This document shows, piece after piece, positions 11,031-22,416 of a stretch of DNA of 64,000 nucleotides. How positions within the stretch are numbered: the stretch's first letter is position 1; the number at the start of each line of letters is the position of its first letter. The notes below the pieces were generated by a model. That model was not told where the DNA came from. It saw only the letters and a list, made by a program, of their open reading frames with translations, and ran no database searches. The stretch covers positions 6,820,001 to 6,884,000 of the forward strand of contig JAPMAC010000221.1 in assembly GCA_028671895.1 (NCBI GenBank), in the 5' to 3' direction. The translations under genes and the position numbers were made by a program. The stretch is from Oenanthe sinensis. Taxonomy: Eukaryota; Streptophyta; Magnoliopsida; Apiales; Apiaceae.

Positions 11031-11333
11031 CTAGAGAGAGCATCTGCAAGGCATGTATAGACATGCTACAGTTTCTAACTGGCTTGACTTTCTCCTGATT
11101 CTTTGAAGCATGTGCTTCAGCCTGGAGATGTCTTGTAACTCGACTTCAGGAATAATATCAGCGAATTTGCGCTTACCATTTCTTGTTGCAATGCCATTGT
11201 CTACTGAGTGTCTAGTAACTGCTGCGCAACCACCATTTGCTGCTGGCAAAGTATCATAGTTTTCGGAAATAAAATCCTTGACTAGGCTTTTCATTAACTG
11301 CAAGCTTAGGACCTGAGATTGAACTCTGTTCAT
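11031..11333 (-). CDS. Hypothetical 100-aa ORF, copy A
   Basis: A minus-strand ORF conserved almost residue for residue at 28443-28748, with a three-base in-phase length difference near its end (PCRCSL versus PCRFCSL). It has hydrophilic, plausible composition (KSLVKDFISENYDTLPAANG, RKFADIIPEVELQDISRLKH). I do not recognise it. Conservation between two recent copies is weak evidence of coding; it may be an exon of a gene convergent with the bHLH gene. Confidence 0.3.
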   Translation of the reverse strand: MNRVQSQVLSLQLMKSLVKDFISENYDTLPAANGGCAAVTRHSVDNGIATRNGKRKFADIIPEVELQDISRLKHMLQRIRRKSSQLETVACLYMPCRCSL

Positions 11334-11731
11334 ATTGCAGATGTTATCTGTGCCACACTCAAGATGCGTATTCTGGACGTGGATTCATTTTACTCACATG
11401 CATCTATGCTTTCATTAGCTCAACTCTATTAGACTCCATCTTAGCTTTCCTGAATAAATATCACTCTTCATAAGGGATGTTTAAGGCATCACTCTTCATA
11501 CCTTTTTCCATAGAGTTGCCCTAACTGTCGTCTGTCTACTTTCATTCTAATATTAGATTTAGGATTTGGAGGTGAACAAGTAAAATTTGCTTTACTTTTA
11601 ACTCCTCTTTTCTTTTTAGTTTAAATTAATTGAAGTGAAAATCTGAGGTTATAAAAGTTTTCTATAAAAAATATTTAATGACATTTTTATAATAATTAAT
11701 ATCAAATATTTATATTTATAAATAACTTTCA

Positions 11732-11734
<3 letters not shown>

Positions 11735-11773
<39 letters not shown>
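11735..11773. repeat. (TA)n microsatellite, copy A
   Basis: About 19 TA units. The same locus in copy B (29168-29258) has about 45 units. Confidence 0.95.
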
Positions 11774-11777
<4 letters not shown>

Positions 11778-11839
11778 CTTATATAGTAAACTGAGATAAC
11801 CCTAAAGAACAATAACTTTTTTATCTAATATAATAAAGG

Positions 11840-12230
11840 GGTTTTTTGAAGAGTACTTGAGGATAATTTTTTTTTGAAAAAATACTGATTGTTTTTAAAA
11901 TATTTTGCAAAGATACACTTTTAATTTTTTTTTTGCAAAAATACCATTTTTTTTTTAATTTGTTTTGCAAAAATACGATTTGCAATTTTGCAACAATATT
12001 TGTAATAGGAATCAATCGAAATCGATTATAAATGCAACTTTAAAATTTAGTAAAAATAATTATTTTTTAGTTACATTTATGGTTGCATTTTGAAAAACAA
12101 GTTGCATCCGGTTGATTTTGATTGCAAACCGTATTTTTACAAAAAACAAAAATCAGAAAATGGTAAAATCATTAAAAAACTTTAAAAAAAAGTAGTATTT
12201 TTGATAATTTCCCTATAATAAATACATATA
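11840..12230. repeat. AT-rich MITE-like repeat, copy A
   Basis: Homopolymer-rich sequence repeating GCAAAAATAC on both strands. Its outer parts are loosely inverted (GAGGATAATTTTT at the left; GGAAATTATCAAAAATAC on the minus strand at the right). It contains ATCAATCGAAATCGAT. Also present at 29335-29705. I could not fix termini or a target-site duplication. Confidence 0.4.
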
Positions 12231-12815
12231 AATATACATAATGTCAAGTTTACTTCTTTCAATTTGAGTTAGTTATAGTTAGTATAACTAATTATTGTTA
12301 TTATACAAATTCTCTTGTTGCAGTGTGTTTAAATTTTATACGTGAAGCTTTAGATAATCTATCTATTTACGTTTTTTTTTATAATAAATATGAATTTTTA
12401 TAAAAAAAAACTACTTATAAATGTGAATAAAATATATTTTCTGAATTCAAATCAAAATTCTAGTTTTAATTCTCTTTATTAAGCTAAGGTTACAAAATAG
12501 TTTCCAAATGTTATAAGGTTCTGATTGATTATAATTTTATTTAATGTAATATACCCTAACATATTCACATGAATCTCATCAATTAAAACTTTCTAAATTA
12601 TGATATTAATTTTTTATATCTAATTTTATATCCATGACCCTGAACCCTTAGAAAAAAGCTATAAAAAAATTTTAAGCTATAAAAAAGCTACCATGGAAAT
12701 CATAAAAACTTTCCAATACACAGATGACAGCAAATGCACAACAACTTCTAAAATGTACAGGTTATAGAGCAACAAATCGTGCAGTGAATAATTACCATTT
12801 TTTCGTCTTGATGCT
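12231..12815. other. Non-coding interval, 3' flank of NLR2
   Basis: AT-rich, no ORF. From about 12665 it matches the NLR3 3' flank (22270-22416), so it contains the native downstream region of this NLR family. Confidence 0.6.
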
Positions 12816-15800
12816 CTAATGAATGTCTATTCTTGGAATATGTTGAATCTTAAACCATTCTGGCCCACTCCCCTTGCTATATCTTTCTTTCACAATTGGA
12901 CACCCATGTACTCTTAGGTGTTCAAGGGGATGAGATTGGTCAAACATGGGCAAACTCTCCAAATTCTCACAATCGGTAATATATAATTCCTTGAGAGATG
13001 GAAGGTTTGCTATTGAATCCGGGAGAGCTTTCACTCCTTTGAAATCATGTATCCACAATTGAGTCAAGGAAGGAAAGATGGGGGACAAGTGAAGTTGGTC
13101 AAACAGCGTTATTGACTTTACCTTTTCCCACCCATTTAGGAATAGGTAAACTAGGTTAGGAAATGAATTTGATAAAGAAGAAGAAGAATAGAATGGCCAT
13201 GGGAATTCTTCTTCATCCAATTCATCATCCGAGTAGAAGGGACCTAATTCCAAATAAACAAGTGTGGAAGTCTGAATATGGGCAAATACCCCTTCTACTT
13301 GAGATGAGGGGATTCTCCGGATGTCAAGTCGTTTTAGAGCAGGTGACGACCCTTCAACTAAATTATTTATACTTATTAGTTGCGGGCAATGGCGTACATT
13401 TAAAGTAACAAGAGAGACACCAAGGGTCACACGTTTTAAACCCTTCAAGTCGGCTAGGTATAATTTGGTCAAAGACGGAGAATTGTTTTTTAATAGCAGG
13501 TTTATTCTTGAATCTATGTTTGAACATGAACCACTTGAAGAACAAGTTGAAGATGAAGATAAATCTCCGATGCTCCACAATATTAGAGAGGTGAGTGAAG
13601 TAACATTTGTGCTCATACTTTCTAGTATCATGCTGCTCTCCATATTAAGAATACTCAACTCCTTCAAGGACGGAAAACAACTAATCGGGATCTTTCTCAA
13701 CCTTCGACATCGCTTAATATACAATTTCTCAAGTTTAGGAAAAACAGTGTGGCCATCATAACCCCCTTTACTCATGACTCCTTCTACCCATTCTTCTAGC
13801 TCTGGCATATCCACCAATATGAGTTGTGTCAGGGATGGATACAGTATTGTTGTTGTTGTTGTTGTAACTACTTTTGAGGACCCACTGTCTACACCTCCAC
13901 TTAACTCTCTTCCAATAACCTTCACATTTTCCATCCTCCTTATTTCCATCTTCATGAGTTTAGGAAGTTGACCCAGTGGTGGAAGTACTTGACACCTGTT
14001 GCAATCTCTCAATTTAATTTTTACCAAGTTGGTCATCATTGTCATCCATTTTGCAAACTCATTCCCCATAAAATCTATAATTTTCAATCCTTGCAGATTC
14101 GGGTGAGGTTCCAGTCCTTCCATCACATCCTCATCGTTGTATCCACTGACTTCACATTTTTCGCGTTTGTCCCTCCAGTTCAACAGTAACCGCTGAATAT
14201 TGGACTTCTCACAAAGCTTTGCTTTCCTTGCTTCTTCAATATTTTCCACCTCCTCAAGGCCAAAGAGTCTAAGCTTGCCTCTAAGATTTTTCAACCCTCC
14301 AAGTTGTCCAACCAGAGACTTTTGATCTTTACTCACAACAAAATGAGGCAGCGTTTGCAAACTAGTCAACCTCTCTATCCAATTAAATACGCATCTTTTA
14401 CCATCATCTCTCTCCTTAATGTATAAATGTCTCAAGTTAATTAAGTTGCAAAACTTGTTTGGAAGCTCATCTATTTCCCCCATCCTCAATGTCTGCAAGT
14501 TGTAGAGTTCTGTGATGTAAGTAGGTAATCTTGAGTCGAAACATGAAATATCGAGATATTTCAGATATTTCAGCTTGCGTAACGAACTTGGAAACTCAAT
14601 AGCAGACTTACCATCAGTTTTCAACACCAAAATAGTCAGGTGTGTTAGGTAAGGCAGCGCATCACGAAGGATATAAGCCCCTGCATGTAACATTTGTACA
14701 CTTTCAAAATTTCTCTTTAGAATTGTTGGTTTTATATCTGTAACCCCTTGATCAACTCTCACATATATAGCCTTACGAACATGATTCACCTCTTGATTTG
14801 CATTCAGGATTAGAGAGTGATGTATAGATAGATCTAGTGCAAGATCATGCACTAGATCATGCATCTTGCAACTTTTAATGTTTCCAAATGCATCCCTTTC
14901 TTCATCTTGTAACAAAGAATTCCGTAACAGCATGTTGAAATATGTGTTGCCAATATCTTCCATATGTGCATTGCCTCCCGTGGGAGGAAGGAGAAACCCT
15001 AATGCCATCCAAATTTGTATCAACTCATCCTTATAAATGACAGTATCCTTTGGCATAATAGAGCAATATGCAAAACACTGTTTCAATGACAAGAAAGGTA
15101 AATTATCATATGACAGTTTCAAGGAAGGCAATACATTTTCTGATTGCCATGTTTCGCTATTTTTGATATCTATCCACTCTTGCTCAGACTTGGAGTACAA
15201 TAAACCCCCGAGTGCTTTTATTGCCAGAGGCAGGCCACCACACCTTTCTACCATGCTTCTTCCCAAGGCCGCAAATGTCTGTGTCTCTAAAACTCCTCCA
15301 TCTGAAAATGCTATTTTCTTGAACAATTCATAACTGTCTTTCTCTGATAATTTTTCCACAGGATAACAAACACAACGTCGCATGGCATCAATAACATCCT
15401 GTTTACGGGTGGTTACTAGAATGCAACTCCCTTTGTCACCACCAATTGCAAGCAAAGAACTTCTCAAGTCCTCCCACTTTAAGTGTTCCTTATTCCAGAC
15501 ATCATCTAGTACGAGTATAAACCTTTTCCCCTTGAGATGATCCTGAAGCTTATTGACGAGTGCTTGTACATTTCCCAACCCCGAGTTGGTTTTAGTGAGC
15601 AACTGTACCATTTCATTTAATATCTTGATTTGATCAAAGTCGTCGGATACAGTAATCCACAGATGGGAGGTCTCTGGGAACATTTTAATGACATCATCAG
15701 ATTTGAGAACCATACGAGCAAGAGTTGTCTTGCCTTGACCTCCCATCCCTTTTACAGCAACAACCCGTAAATCTTCTTGGTGATTTTCGCACACCATTCG

Positions 15801-16331
15801 TACAAGGTGTGCTACATCTTTATCTCTTCCAACTATTAGTGCCTTGTCTTGATAGGGCGAAGTGCTGCGGATGTCTCTAGTTTGCATAATTGAACCTAAA
15901 TACGCTACAGGCTGAAGTCCCAGGTCTGTCGCAGATTTGAAAATTTGATCAAAGGAAGCTTGAAGAGACTTGATTTTGTGAGCCACCTTGAAACGATATA
16001 AGCAGGTGTTTTTGGATGGAAGGAAGAAGTCTAGTGCCTTACGATGGCGAGTCTCCACTTTACTTCCAGTAACTTGATATGCAAGTTGATCCATAAATAC
16101 ATTAGCAACATTAGCAACATCTTCAAGCTTGTTGAACCAGTCCTTGGCAGCAGACATGATTAAATTCTTGGAATGAGCATCGTACAAGAGAGCGCCAACT
16201 GATTCCAACCTCTCGCGGAGTGTGTCGAGATGTTCATGAAGATTCCAAGCCCGAATGACTTCATCAGCTGCAAGTGAAACAAGCTTGCCAAGCAGTCCGT
16301 TAGCAAAGTCAGCTACGATCGTTTCAGCCAT
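12816..16331 (-). CDS. NLR2: intact CC-NBS-LRR resistance protein
   Basis: Single-exon 1171-aa CNL immune receptor, expected to sense pathogen effectors in the cytoplasm and trigger cell death. N-terminal Rx-type coiled coil (about residues 1-170, with KDWFNKLEDVANVANVFMDQ). The NB-ARC follows with P-loop GMGGQGKTTLAR, RNBS-A HLWITVSDDFDQIK, kinase-2 LVLDDVWN (the final W is typical of the CNL class), RNBS-B GSCILVTTRKQDV, GLPLAIKALGG, RNBS-D CFAYCSIMPKD and MHDLVHDLAL. The second half is leucine-rich repeats, ending near PDSIANLPSLKELYITDCENLESLP. All nucleotide-binding motifs are present. The start at 16331 (MAETIVADFANG) fits the family. It is the only uninterrupted gene of the window's three NLR copies. 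Confidence 0.95.
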   Translation of the reverse strand: MAETIVADFANGLLGKLVSLAADEVIRAWNLHEHLDTLRERLESVGALLYDAHSKNLIMSAAKDWFNKLEDVANVANVFMDQLAYQVTGSKVETRHRKALDFFLPSKNTCLYRFKVAHKIKSLQASFDQIFKSATDLGLQPVAYLGSIMQTRDIRSTSPYQDKALIVGRDKDVAHLVRMVCENHQEDLRVVAVKGMGGQGKTTLARMVLKSDDVIKMFPETSHLWITVSDDFDQIKILNEMVQLLTKTNSGLGNVQALVNKLQDHLKGKRFILVLDDVWNKEHLKWEDLRSSLLAIGGDKGSCILVTTRKQDVIDAMRRCVCYPVEKLSEKDSYELFKKIAFSDGGVLETQTFAALGRSMVERCGGLPLAIKALGGLLYSKSEQEWIDIKNSETWQSENVLPSLKLSYDNLPFLSLKQCFAYCSIMPKDTVIYKDELIQIWMALGFLLPPTGGNAHMEDIGNTYFNMLLRNSLLQDEERDAFGNIKSCKMHDLVHDLALDLSIHHSLILNANQEVNHVRKAIYVRVDQGVTDIKPTILKRNFESVQMLHAGAYILRDALPYLTHLTILVLKTDGKSAIEFPSSLRKLKYLKYLDISCFDSRLPTYITELYNLQTLRMGEIDELPNKFCNLINLRHLYIKERDDGKRCVFNWIERLTSLQTLPHFVVSKDQKSLVGQLGGLKNLRGKLRLFGLEEVENIEEARKAKLCEKSNIQRLLLNWRDKREKCEVSGYNDEDVMEGLEPHPNLQGLKIIDFMGNEFAKWMTMMTNLVKIKLRDCNRCQVLPPLGQLPKLMKMEIRRMENVKVIGRELSGGVDSGSSKVVTTTTTTILYPSLTQLILVDMPELEEWVEGVMSKGGYDGHTVFPKLEKLYIKRCRRLRKIPISCFPSLKELSILNMESSMILESMSTNVTSLTSLILWSIGDLSSSSTCSSSGSCSNIDSRINLLLKNNSPSLTKLYLADLKGLKRVTLGVSLVTLNVRHCPQLISINNLVEGSSPALKRLDIRRIPSSQVEGVFAHIQTSTLVYLELGPFYSDDELDEEEFPWPFYSSSSLSNSFPNLVYLFLNGWEKVKSITLFDQLHLSPIFPSLTQLWIHDFKGVKALPDSIANLPSLKELYITDCENLESLPMFDQSHPLEHLRVHGCPIVKERYSKGSGPEWFKIQHIPRIDIH

Positions 16332-16700
16332 TTTTCCTCAGTTTGATTTTGTGTAATTCTTTTGGTATATTTTGGTGGGCGGAGAGATAATGTAAATGTA
16401 ATTTGTGTTTCAGGAATTTGTATGCATTTCAAGTTGCACTTGCTTTACTAATTTAACTATGAACTTTTTGCAGGTGCATAGGTCCCCTGTTTGTGTAATT
16501 TTCATATTAGAGTGTCATATTTTATATTGATAAAGTTGAATTGCATTATTTCAAATTTATATTTATTTATATAAGTAAAATTAAAAGGATATATAAAATT
16601 CATTAGAATTCAGATAATACAGATTGGTAGCAGAGTATGAAAACGAAATTTGTGGTGATGGTTGCAACTTGCAAGGACGATTACAAGTATATGAATATTT
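16332..16700 (-). promoter_or_regulatory. NLR2 5' flank (putative promoter region) with retroelement-like string
   Basis: The region upstream of NLR2. Part of it (16522-16665) is found inverted next to NLR1. TTGGTAGCAGAG at 16624 resembles a degenerate tRNA-iMet primer site, and a short AT-rich string from it (TTATATAAGTAAAATTAAAA) repeats at about 16703-16722. I could not fix a TATA box or transcription start. Confidence 0.35.
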
Positions 16701-17690
16701 ATTTATATAAGTAAAATTAAAAGGATATGAATTTTTTTTGTTTAGTTCGATTTACATTACAAGTATAGAATGCCAATGGGCTGATAATAATTTTATTCTG
16801 AAAATGATTAATTATAAACATTTTTATATTCGTATCTTTTTGCTTTTGCTTTTGCTTTTTTTTTTTTTGTCAGGGACTTTTGCTTTTACTTTGTTTGTTA
16901 AAATACTATTCTTTTCGTGTTCCTGCTCAAAGCTCAGTTATTATGTCTACGATTTGTTTTTTGTTTTCTTAGGAGAATTTAATTAGGTACCCCTCCAATT
17001 TTTTTATAGGTCGTTTTAACTTTTTTAACACACATATTTTAAGTGCATAATAAAACATTGAGCTCTACATGACTAACTCGCAAATACATTCACATGGGTG
17101 GGACACTGTTAATTGAAATAATGTTAACAATGGATTCGGCGACAAAGGCCCCATTCCTTTATCCTTGCCAACTGAACGGTGCTAAAATAAATAAACATGG
17201 ACTGATAAGACTGATGCTCTAGGTGATGTGGAAAGTCAGCTCCGAATCGCATAATTGTTATCCAAATGTGAGAACATGCATGTCATTCACATGAACGAGG
17301 ACCAGAAAGATACATATCGAGAAGTATCAGATGCCAAGGTATTGTTTTGTGTTGTGGCTGCAAGTCTTTGTATTCCTCAGGATGTTGGCTACTCAAAACT
17401 TGCACATATAGCTCACAAGACGAGAATATTCAGTCCTCACAAAGAGATGAGATAATGTGCACTTGAACCAGGAGTTCGAGAGCTATACCACCTTTGCAAA
17501 TTCTGCTGTGAACATTTGTAATAGATTAAGTAAACAATATTGAGGATCTTTTGGAACCACCATAGGATTTGGGAAACTATTTTGGGAGAATAATGTTTTT
17601 TGATTATATGATCGTAATGGATGCAACAATCCTGCTTTTAATAACTTGAGTTTTGAGGTGTTGTACTATGCTTTACACATCATTCATTCC
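16701..17690. other. Interval without an assignable gene
   Basis: AT-rich at first. An ORF at 17255-17455 (66 aa, containing FCVVAASLCIPQDVGYSKLAHIAHK) is not recognised and has no visible partner exons. Confidence 0.4.
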
Positions 17691-18393
17691 TTACTTGCGA
17701 GCTTACTGGACGCCATACTGTCAACATGAACACTTTCATATGTGACTCCTTATTTCAAAAAGTGCAATCATTTTGTGAAGAACATGAGACAGAAATTCCT
17801 AACGCCGGAAGAGGACGAGCTCGAGTTTCTATCACATTTGAACACCAAGACGTATTTAATGCCACACTTGATTGACTGAGTTAAATTATAGATTTAATGA
17901 AAATGTAGTGGAATTACTTGTGTTGAGCTCATCTTTAGACCCGAGAGATTGGTTTACTGCGTTTGACGTTGAAAGCATTTGTAAGTTGACTTCTTCTTAT
18001 TATCCAGATGATTTTTCAGAACAAGATAAGTTGCATTTGAAATTTCAGTTGGAACACTATATACTTGATGTTCGTCAACATTTGGAGTTCCAAAATTTGA
18101 CAACAATTTCTGAGTTGTGCCAAGTGCTAGCTAGAACAAAAAAGTCAACCATATATCCACTTATTGATCGTTTGATTCGTTTGGTGTTGACTTTACCTGT
18201 ATCAACGGCAACAACAGAACGTGCTTTTTCGGCAATGAAATTTGTCAAGAACAAATTACGCAACAAAATGGAAGATGATTTTCTAGAAGATTACTTGATT
18301 GTGTATATTGAGAAAGACATTGCTGAAAAGATAGACAATGATTCGATCATTGATGCATTTTATAAGATGAAAAGTCATCGTTTAGCTCTATGA
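17690..18393 (+). pseudogene. hAT transposase C-terminal remnant
   Basis: The C-terminal half of a hAT-family transposase of the zinc-finger MYM/TTF-like plant type. The clean part is 17872-18393 (173 codons), with the family's late blocks: FNENVVELLVLSSSLDPRD, and the hAT dimerisation region LPVSTATTERAFSAMKFVK followed by LEDYLIVYIEKDI. Upstream at about 17745-17870 are shifted-frame remnants (FCEEHETEIPN, GRGRARVSITFEHQDVFNATL). The N-terminal zinc finger and first catalytic region are missing. A terminal inverted repeat follows at 18640-18659. Confidence 0.85.
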
Positions 18394-18639
18394 GAGTATA
18401 TATATCAGTCTTATTTTTGTATTATATAAAGGAGCAGAATTGCAGAAGCAATTTTTGTAAATTTTGTAGTTCAGAAACACTAAAACTTATTACTACTATT
18501 ACCTATTACTAGTTATTGCTACTGCAGTAGTGCTGCCTTGTTATAGATACTGTTGCCCTGCCTCTTGTGTTTCTGACTATATATATGAAAGGAATTTTTT
18601 GTGGTAATAATTTTTTCTAATCTCGCTCCTGCAAGTTCA

Positions 18640-18659
18640 GATTCCTGGCTCCGTCCCTG
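18640..18659 (-). repeat. hAT terminal inverted repeat (right end)
   Basis: On the minus strand it reads CAGGGACGGAGCCAGGAATC, close to the CAGGGGCGGAGCCAG ends common in plant hAT elements. It lies about 250 bases beyond the transposase stop. I did not find its left partner or the matching 8-bp target duplication, so the element is 5' truncated. Confidence 0.65.
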
Positions 18660-19410
18660 ATATTAATCCCATATGATTTATAGCTATCAGAGCATTTCCA
18701 TGGCATGACACTCTTCGTGACCTGTTGGAGCTCCAAGGATGCTAGCTAGAAGGGTGTCCGGAAATAAATTATATTAAATTAATTAAAACTTATTTAAAAT
18801 ATATATTATTTTTTATAAAATTTAACAAAACTAATACATTTAATTTATCATACTTAATGGATAGTGAAGCAGATTTGTAAGAGTGATAAATAAGAAAATA
18901 TTTACGATCTCTTGGCATTTCTGCTGTTGTTTTTCCTTTGAAATCAGAACATAAGGTGGTGGAATACTTGGAAAATGCAAGTTCATTTTTCTTAGTATTT
19001 GCTTCTTTTTTTGTCATGGTGTGCTTTAAAGTTGGTTTCTTTGTTAGTGTTTTGGGTTAATTTTTGTTGTAAGGTTATGTAGATGGTAAAAACTCTTATT
19101 TTTATTTCTTGATGCTTACAAAATGGGGTGCAAGAATATGGCAGAATTGTATAATATATACTCCTGCATGTTTTTTTTCGTTTTTGTGGCATCCATAATT
19201 GTTTGATGTTTTACTAATGATCTGCCTTTTCATGGTATCTGCTCTTTTACAGTGATATCTCACTATTTTGGGGAGTCTGAAAGAATCTGATGGATACAAA
19301 CTCGTCGACGAATGTTGTTAAAGCAATGAAAAGAAAGTCCAAGTCTGAGGATTTTACTGATGAAGAGGACGATAGACCTCTAAATATTTAAAAGGAGGGC
19401 TTGCACTCGT
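18660..19410. other. Interval without a clear gene
   Basis: AT-rich. A short frame at 19291-19389 (begins MDTNSSTNVVKAMKRK, acidic end) precedes the F-box-associated block and might be an exon of the same pseudogene, but no splice sites were confirmed. Confidence 0.3.
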
Positions 19411-20816
19411 ATGGCTACTACCTCAAAAGCTGGGGTGCCCCCGGGAAAAACCGCCAAACAGTCTGTAGTCCTGTACCTATGGAACCCTGTTACTGGACAG
19501 TTTAAGGACATTAGACCTGGTAATTCGGATAATCGGATCGGTTTCGGTTCGGATCCATTCGGATCGGATCACCTTTCGATTCTGATATATTTGGAGCACT
19601 GTTCGGATCGGATCGGATCTGAATCTAGTTTGGATTAAAATTGGTTAAATTTCGGATCAAAATCAGATTAAGTTCGGTTCGGATTAAATTCGGATCAGAA
19701 AAATACAGTCTGAATTAATTTTGATCTAATTTTTAATTATAGTATAACTAAAATAAAATCGTTAAATAAGTTTGTTGAAGTAATAACTTATTCATTACCT
19801 TTCTCCTCTTTTTTTTTAATTTGCTAGACTTTAAAAAATCATCTTATTATTAAATATATTAGTTATAGTACAAATAATATAAGTTTTAAAAATCTTTTTT
19901 TCACTAAACAAATTTTTAAAATTTTGATTGTATAACCATTTTAATCTTTTGATATAAAATTATTTTAAATATGAATTCTGCTTAATAATAGATTAATTTA
20001 CTGAATAAAAAGTGGGTTTATAGACTATGAATCATTAAAATACAATTAAAAATTTAGATTAAAATTTAATTTATCTCTTTTCTGATTCGCTGTAATTCGT
20101 ATTTGTATTGAATCATATTCGGTTCAGATTATTGTGTATTCGATTCTAATCGGTTCCAAGTCATTATTTGTTCTAGTATTTTGGATTATGTTCGGTTAAA
20201 TTTTCGATTCGGGTAATTTTCAGTTCGGATCAAATCGGTTTTCTGAATTTATCGGATTATGTAATTTCAAAATAAAATCGGATTCGGTTCCATGAATTTC
20301 GGTTCGGTTCTTCGGATTCAGACCCATTTTGTCAGGTCTAAAGGATATCCACATTTACACCATTAAGTTGGGCCATTTGTGATGTTTCTTTAGGGTTTGG
20401 TTTTGATCATGCCAATAGAGACTACAAGGTTGTGAGGATCGTAAGAGATCGAAGGAAAGCTGACATTAGTCGAGTTAGGTGCATTCACTAAATAAAAACG
20501 TTTGGAAAGAAATTAACGTGGAGTTGAAGTCTATAATATTGAAGTCCTTTTGTGTGACTGTCAAGCGAACGACATATTGGTTAAGAGATGATCTTTGTTT
20601 CATTTTTCGCGAGTTGGGTTTGTTTTCGTTTAATGTGCAAAGTGAAAAATTCCACACAATCAATTTGCCTTATGGTAGGTATTTTGGTTACCTAATATAT
20701 TTAGCCTTAAGGAATGTCTTGCCATTACTGCAATTCACTCCCTTGACGAAGGCTCCAGCATCTGGACACTAAATGATGACAACAGGACTTGGCACAAGAT
20801 GTATTGCAGTTTAATA
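19411..20816 (+). pseudogene. F-box-associated domain pseudogene, copy B, split by a hAT element
   Basis: The left piece 19411-19511 ends LYLWNPVTGQFKDI, a typical F-box-associated block. The right piece 20341-20816 repeats copy A: GFGFDHANRDYKVVRIVRD, a frameshift, SLNKNVWKEINVE, LGLFSFNVQSEKFHTINLP, SIWTLNDDN. An 829-bp non-autonomous element (19512-20340) separates them. Independently of the insertion there are a stop after KLGHL and the same one-base shift as copy A, so the gene was probably dead before duplication. No F-box itself was found. Confidence 0.8.
19512..20340. mobile_element. Non-autonomous hAT element
   Basis: Bounded by TAGACCTG at the left and its complement CAGGTCTA at the right. 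The flanking 8-bp duplication is AAGGACAT (19504-19511) and AAGGATAT (20341-20348), one mismatch. Eight-base duplications are the hAT hallmark. Both ends are rich in TTCGGTTCGGAT/ATCGGATCGG subterminal repeats; the middle is AT-rich and encodes nothing recognisable. Confidence 0.85.
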
Positions 20817-22174
20817 AACAAAACACTGATTGCAAAATAGCCAACAAGTATTTCCAATTAAACTATCTTTTCCCTAATTAATAACAAAGCGAAAACTAAA
20901 TACTGGTATACATTTTGTCCTATTGATGCTAAAGAGAAAGCAAATCATCTTCTCCTGTGGATTCTTATGCAAGACTACCAAAAAGACTCCAGTCAAGGAC
21001 TCTGAAGCTTGAAACTGCCATTTTGAAAACATCATCCATTGGCTTAAACCCAGATTGTGCTGCAGGTACGGCTAAGCCAGCTCCAACCGCGTTGGCACTC
21101 TGACTAAGATGGCTGCAACAATTATATGAGTGTAATAACAGGTAAAGCCTCTTTCCTCTTGACAAAATACCAGTAAATTTCAGATCAAGCAATGCATAAT
21201 TAATATCCAAATAAAATGTATCCATTTACTTGACCCATATACAAGATGATTAATATGGTAACTACTCGGTTACATACATCATTGTCTTGTTCGTACATAG
21301 AAGAACATACAAAGCCTATGTGCACTTTGATTATTGAAACACACCAGATAAAATTACATGTATTCTCTAGAACATTACCAGAATGATAATAGAAACCAAA
21401 AGGGGCAGTAGATATAATGATTTAACTTAATGGTGTTACCACAGTCCCCTCAACACCCTGAAGTGTTGAGCAACTACTACCTTTCAATCCAATAATGTAT
21501 CCCATATCAAACAACCTCCAGAACATTTTGTCCTCCACAATATGACAGACGATTTAAAAAAAATTCTAGTAACTAATGCCAGACTTGATGTGGATGTCTT
21601 GTAGGTGATACCAGTGAAATTCATACCTACTTCCCAGTGATAAGCTGGCTAAAGGAAAACAGAACCATGGAATTGTACTTAGAGCCAAAAAATTTGTTCA
21701 GACTTACTTTATTAGAAGGGGCTCATATGCAGTGATTAGTACATCTGTGCCAACTTCCTTCAGGCGCAAATTTACAAGATACACCTGCAGGAACCAAGGT
21801 TTCGTATTCACCAGTCAGCTCAATTGCTTACAAAGAAAGGAGATTCACAAAAACAGCAAACAACTTACCTTTAGGCGCGCCTTAGAGATGGCCTGCACAG
21901 GAGTAGAACAGAAAGTAGTCTGAGACATATTACACAAACAAGCAAATTGAGGAAAGAGAAGACATAGCGATATGCATGGATGGAAGGATGTGCTAATTTC
22001 TGCAATGACAAAAAAGAAAGAAAATCATGTTCGAGTAATCACTTTAGTCTTCTAACCCACATATACCACTAAAGCTTTTCTTTGTGGTTCATCGTCCAAA
22101 CATAATAGAATTCTTTTTACAAGAAAGCATGTCCAAGCATTTGCATAGAAACCCCCTATTCATTATGTTACTTG
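20345..22174. repeat. Segmental duplication block 1, copy B
   Basis: Second copy of 5966-7833, same orientation. Differences include a 24-bp in-frame loss in a gene X exon and several short indels. The right edge joins NLR3 3' flank at ACTTG|CACCACCAG. Confidence 0.9.
20965..21892 (-). CDS. Gene X, copy B: spliced gene fragment
   Basis: Counterpart of 6611-7562. The terminal exon ends SSFRVLDWSLFGSLA at stop 20965-20967. The exon at 21892-21869 is only 24 bases (AISKARLK) against 48 in copy A, a clean in-frame loss of GRQGREAQNI-type residues with both splice signals kept. The next exon (near 21784-21710) has substitutions such as A-to-V or L changes. Upstream sequence is replaced by the NLR3 flank from 22174, so this copy has lost its 5' part and is probably non-functional. 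Confidence 0.4.
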
Positions 22175-22416
22175 CACCACCAGATGAAAAAACAAGAACA
22201 ATGAAAAGGATAGAGCCATACCGGTCAGTGTCCACTTCATAGGCGGTGAGGATTGATTTTGGAACAAAAATTTTAAGCTACAAAAAAGCTACCATGGAAA
22301 TCATAAAAACTTTCCAATACACAGATGACAGCAAATGCACAACAACTTCTAAAATGTACAGGTTGTAGAGCAACAAATCATGCAGTGAATAATTACCATT
22401 TTTTCGTCTTGATGCT

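Larger units (their letters stand above)
9838..12640. repeat. Segmental duplication block 2, copy A (bHLH downstream flank)
   Basis: Near-identical to 27270-29942. Apart from the bHLH tail and the small ORF at 11031-11333 it is non-coding: 3' flank, a (TA)n microsatellite and an AT-rich repeat. Copy B is interrupted at 29942 by the LINE; copy A continues through that site (12526) to the NLR2 3' flank. Confidence 0.9.

Noticed and set aside
13163..13761. Plus-strand ORFs inside the NLR genes
   Set aside because: Antisense to conserved LRR and NB-ARC coding sequence and repeated in every NLR copy for that reason.
16624..16635. Primer binding site of an LTR element upstream of NLR2
   Set aside because: Only a degenerate match to the tRNA-iMet string and no LTR or gag nearby; kept as a remark only.
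16869..16880. CAGGGACTTTTGC as the left hAT terminal repeat
   Set aside because: Only the first seven bases match the right end at 18659 and the flanking eight bases do not match.
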